A DNA stretch of 64,000 bases, taken from NCBI RefSeq assembly GCF_004123905.1, contig NZ_MZXW01000015.1, forward strand, positions 372,001 to 436,000. The letters are read 5' to 3'. The position numbers and the translations under genes were made by a program. Position 1 is the first letter of the stretch. Every line of letters starts with the position of its first letter. The notes under the pieces were generated by a model. That model was not told where the DNA came from. It ran no database searches and saw nothing but the letters and a program-made list of their open reading frames with translations. This stretch comes from Bradyrhizobium betae (lineage in GTDB: Bacteria > Pseudomonadota > Alphaproteobacteria > Rhizobiales > Xanthobacteraceae). This document shows, piece by piece, positions 62,301 to 64,000 of this stretch.

Positions 62301-63959
62301 ATGCCGCGAGCGTATATCGGCGTCGACGTGGGGACCACGAGCACGCGGGCAGGGGTGTTTGACGAGGCCGGCACGCTGCTCGCGACTGCGAAGCATCCGA
62401 TCCGGATCTGGCACGAGGCCGGCGATATCGTCGAGCAATCATCCCAGGATATCTGGGACGCTTGTGTCAAATCCGTGCGGGCGGCGATGGCGGAAGCAGC
62501 GATTGCCCCCGACAGCGTCGGCGGCATCGGTTTTGACGCGACTTGTTCTCTCGTGGTGCTCGACCGCCAGGGCGAGCCGATCACCGTCAGTGCCTCAGGC
62601 GAGGCGCAGCGCAACGTCATCGTCTGGATGGATCACCGCGCCACGGCCGAGGCACGGCTGATCAACGAGACCGGAGACGCCGTGCTGCGCTATGTCGGTG
62701 GCTCCATTTCGCCCGAGATGGAGATGCCGAAACTGTTGTGGCTGAAGCGGCACATGCGCGCGAGCTTCGATGCCGCCGGTCATTTCTTCGATCTGGCAGA
62801 CTATCTGACCTGGCGCGCGACCGGCTCGCTCCAGCGCTCGACCTGCACCGTCACCTGCAAATGGAACTATCTCGCCCATGACGGCGGCGGCTGGAGTGCG
62901 CCGTTCTTCAAGCGCATCGGCCTGTCTGACTTCGTCGCCGAAAAATACACCCGCATCGGCACAGAGATCGTCGCGCCCGGCACGCGGCTTGGCGAAGGTC
63001 TCACCCGCACAGCCGCCGCTGAGCTCGGCCTGTCGCCGGGCACGCCGGTCGGCGCGTCGCTGATTGACGCCCATGCCGGCGGCATCGGCGCGATCGGCGG
63101 TCGTGACGGCTCGGGTGGCGCGACCGATGTCAGCGACCGTCTCGCCTACATCATGGGAACGTCGGCCTGCATCATGGCGACGACGAAGGAGCCGTGCTTC
63201 GTGCCGGGCGTGTGGGGGCCTTATTACTCCGGCATGGTGCCGGACTTCTGGCTCAACGAGGGCGGCCAGTCGGCCGCGGGCGCGGCGATCGACCATCTCC
63301 TCAAGTCGCATCCCGGCCACACGGATGCGAGCGCGGCGGCGCGCAGCGAGGGTATCGATCTGATCGAGTACCTCGAACGGCGCATCATCGCGCGCGCGGG
63401 TGACGCCAGCCGTGCCGCGCTGCTGGCCCGCGACATCCACGTGCTGCCCGAATTCATCGGCAATCGCTCGCCTTACGCAGACCCCGACACCCGCGCGGTG
63501 ATCGCCGGCCTCGATCTCGACACCGACGTCGCGTCCATGGAGCGGCTGTTCGTTGCCGGCCTCTGCGGTCTCGCCTATGGGCTCGCCGAGGTGATCGAGG
63601 CCTTTGCCGCGCATGGTGTCCATGCGGGCATCATGATCATGGGCGGCGGCGCCAGCCGCAGTCCGCTGGTGCGGCAGATCATGGCCGACACCACGGGCCT
63701 CACCGTTGCGCTGCCGCAGACCAAGGAGCCGGTGCTGCTGGGCGCCGCAATGCTCGGGGCGGTGGCCGGTGGCGCTTGCGCCTCCATCGGCGAAACCATG
63801 GCAAAAATGTCGGCGCTGGGGCGCAAGAGCGAGCCGACCGCGCCCGACATGGCCGCCTTTCACGCCCGCAAGCGCGAGGTCTACAAGCTCTTGCGCGAGG
63901 TCGATCGCGGCAGCCGTGCCGCGATGCGCGACATCGCCAAAGGTCGATACGAATGCTGA
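62301..63959 (+). CDS. FGGY-family carbohydrate kinase (ribulokinase-like)
   Basis: A 552-residue kinase. IGVDVGTTSTRAGVFDEAG is the phosphate-binding loop, and GGIGFDATCSLVVLD, GASLIDAHAGGIGAIGG and MIMGGGASRSPLVRQIMAD are typical of the FGGY group containing D-ribulose kinases. Asp in IDAH is the catalytic base. It would phosphorylate the ketose made by the SDR, e.g. D-ribulose or xylulose. Its last codons overlap the start of the next kinase gene by 7 bp. Xylulokinase would be shorter (about 480), so a ribulokinase-like role is preferred. Confidence 0.86.
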   Translation: MPRAYIGVDVGTTSTRAGVFDEAGTLLATAKHPIRIWHEAGDIVEQSSQDIWDACVKSVRAAMAEAAIAPDSVGGIGFDATCSLVVLDRQGEPITVSASGEAQRNVIVWMDHRATAEARLINETGDAVLRYVGGSISPEMEMPKLLWLKRHMRASFDAAGHFFDLADYLTWRATGSLQRSTCTVTCKWNYLAHDGGGWSAPFFKRIGLSDFVAEKYTRIGTEIVAPGTRLGEGLTRTAAAELGLSPGTPVGASLIDAHAGGIGAIGGRDGSGGATDVSDRLAYIMGTSACIMATTKEPCFVPGVWGPYYSGMVPDFWLNEGGQSAAGAAIDHLLKSHPGHTDASAAARSEGIDLIEYLERRIIARAGDASRAALLARDIHVLPEFIGNRSPYADPDTRAVIAGLDLDTDVASMERLFVAGLCGLAYGLAEVIEAFAAHGVHAGIMIMGGGASRSPLVRQIMADTTGLTVALPQTKEPVLLGAAMLGAVAGGACASIGETMAKMSALGRKSEPTAPDMAAFHARKREVYKLLREVDRGSRAAMRDIAKGRYEC

Positions 63960-64000
63960 TTTCTTGCGGCGATGCGCTGATCGATTTCGTGCCGACGCGA
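63953..64000 (+). CDS. PfkB-family sugar kinase, N-terminal fragment
   Basis: ATG at 63953 lies inside the FGGY kinase end and opens a frame MLISCGDALIDFVPTR that leaves the window. GDALIDFVP is the typical start of fructokinases of the PfkB family. If confirmed it would phosphorylate fructose made from sorbitol or mannitol, so the operon may serve more than one polyol. Only 16 codons are visible. Confidence 0.6.
   Translation, partial: MLISCGDALIDFVPTR

Overview
The window is high-GC DNA with dense operons and many 4-bp ATGA gene overlaps. Gene content is that of a soil alphaproteobacterium: ChvE-GguAB and Smo-type sugar importers, a branched-chain amino-acid type importer, the glyoxylate carboligase pathway and DUF1236-like small secreted proteins. 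Protein style and mosaic palindromic intergenic repeats suggest Bradyrhizobium or a close relative. This is inferred from sequence only; no rRNA, tRNA, CRISPR array or insertion sequence was found.

Layout. 1-1.5 kb: end of a TctA permease and a frameshifted NYN/OST-HTH protein gene. 1.6-7.0 kb: adenine deaminase followed by gcl-hyi-glxR, a purine-to-glycerate route. 7.1-15.3 kb: small envelope proteins, a two-subunit ThDP decarboxylase divergent from a 2-hydroxyacid dehydrogenase, an orphan FlgC-like protein, ornithine cyclodeaminase, a GNAT and a large Orn/Lys/Arg decarboxylase. 15.4-21.0 kb: a PaoABC-like molybdenum aldehyde oxidoreductase and an Lrp regulator divergent from alanine dehydrogenase. 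21.0-30.6 kb: an operon of AMP-ligase, TetR, Baeyer-Villiger-type monooxygenase and DsbA-like protein, divergent from a complete Liv-type importer.

31-41 kb holds the most unusual locus. It has a YeiH-like transporter, a NitT/TauT-type importer, a Crp/Fnr regulator, a DUF971 protein, a ferredoxin-NADP reductase, a flavoprotein resembling the alpha subunit of adenylylsulfate (APS) reductase, a short two-cluster ferredoxin resembling its beta subunit, and a HEAT-repeat protein. Four copies of a CAACTAAT-type box lie 50-85 bp upstream of four transcription units here, which argues for one regulon. The substrate is unknown; sulfur chemistry is an inference.

41-55 kb is an oxidative, non-phosphorylating sugar locus: an XylX-like dehydratase, a YtfQRT-YjfF importer, a FadR-type regulator, a sugar 1-dehydrogenase, an aldose epimerase, a lactonase and a ChvE-GguAB importer. 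56-64 kb is a polyol locus: a SorC-family regulator with a clear tandem operator, a SmoEFGK-type importer, an SDR dehydrogenase, an FGGY kinase and the start of a PfkB kinase. In all four importer operons that leave a gap after the binding-protein gene, a stem-loop fills it.
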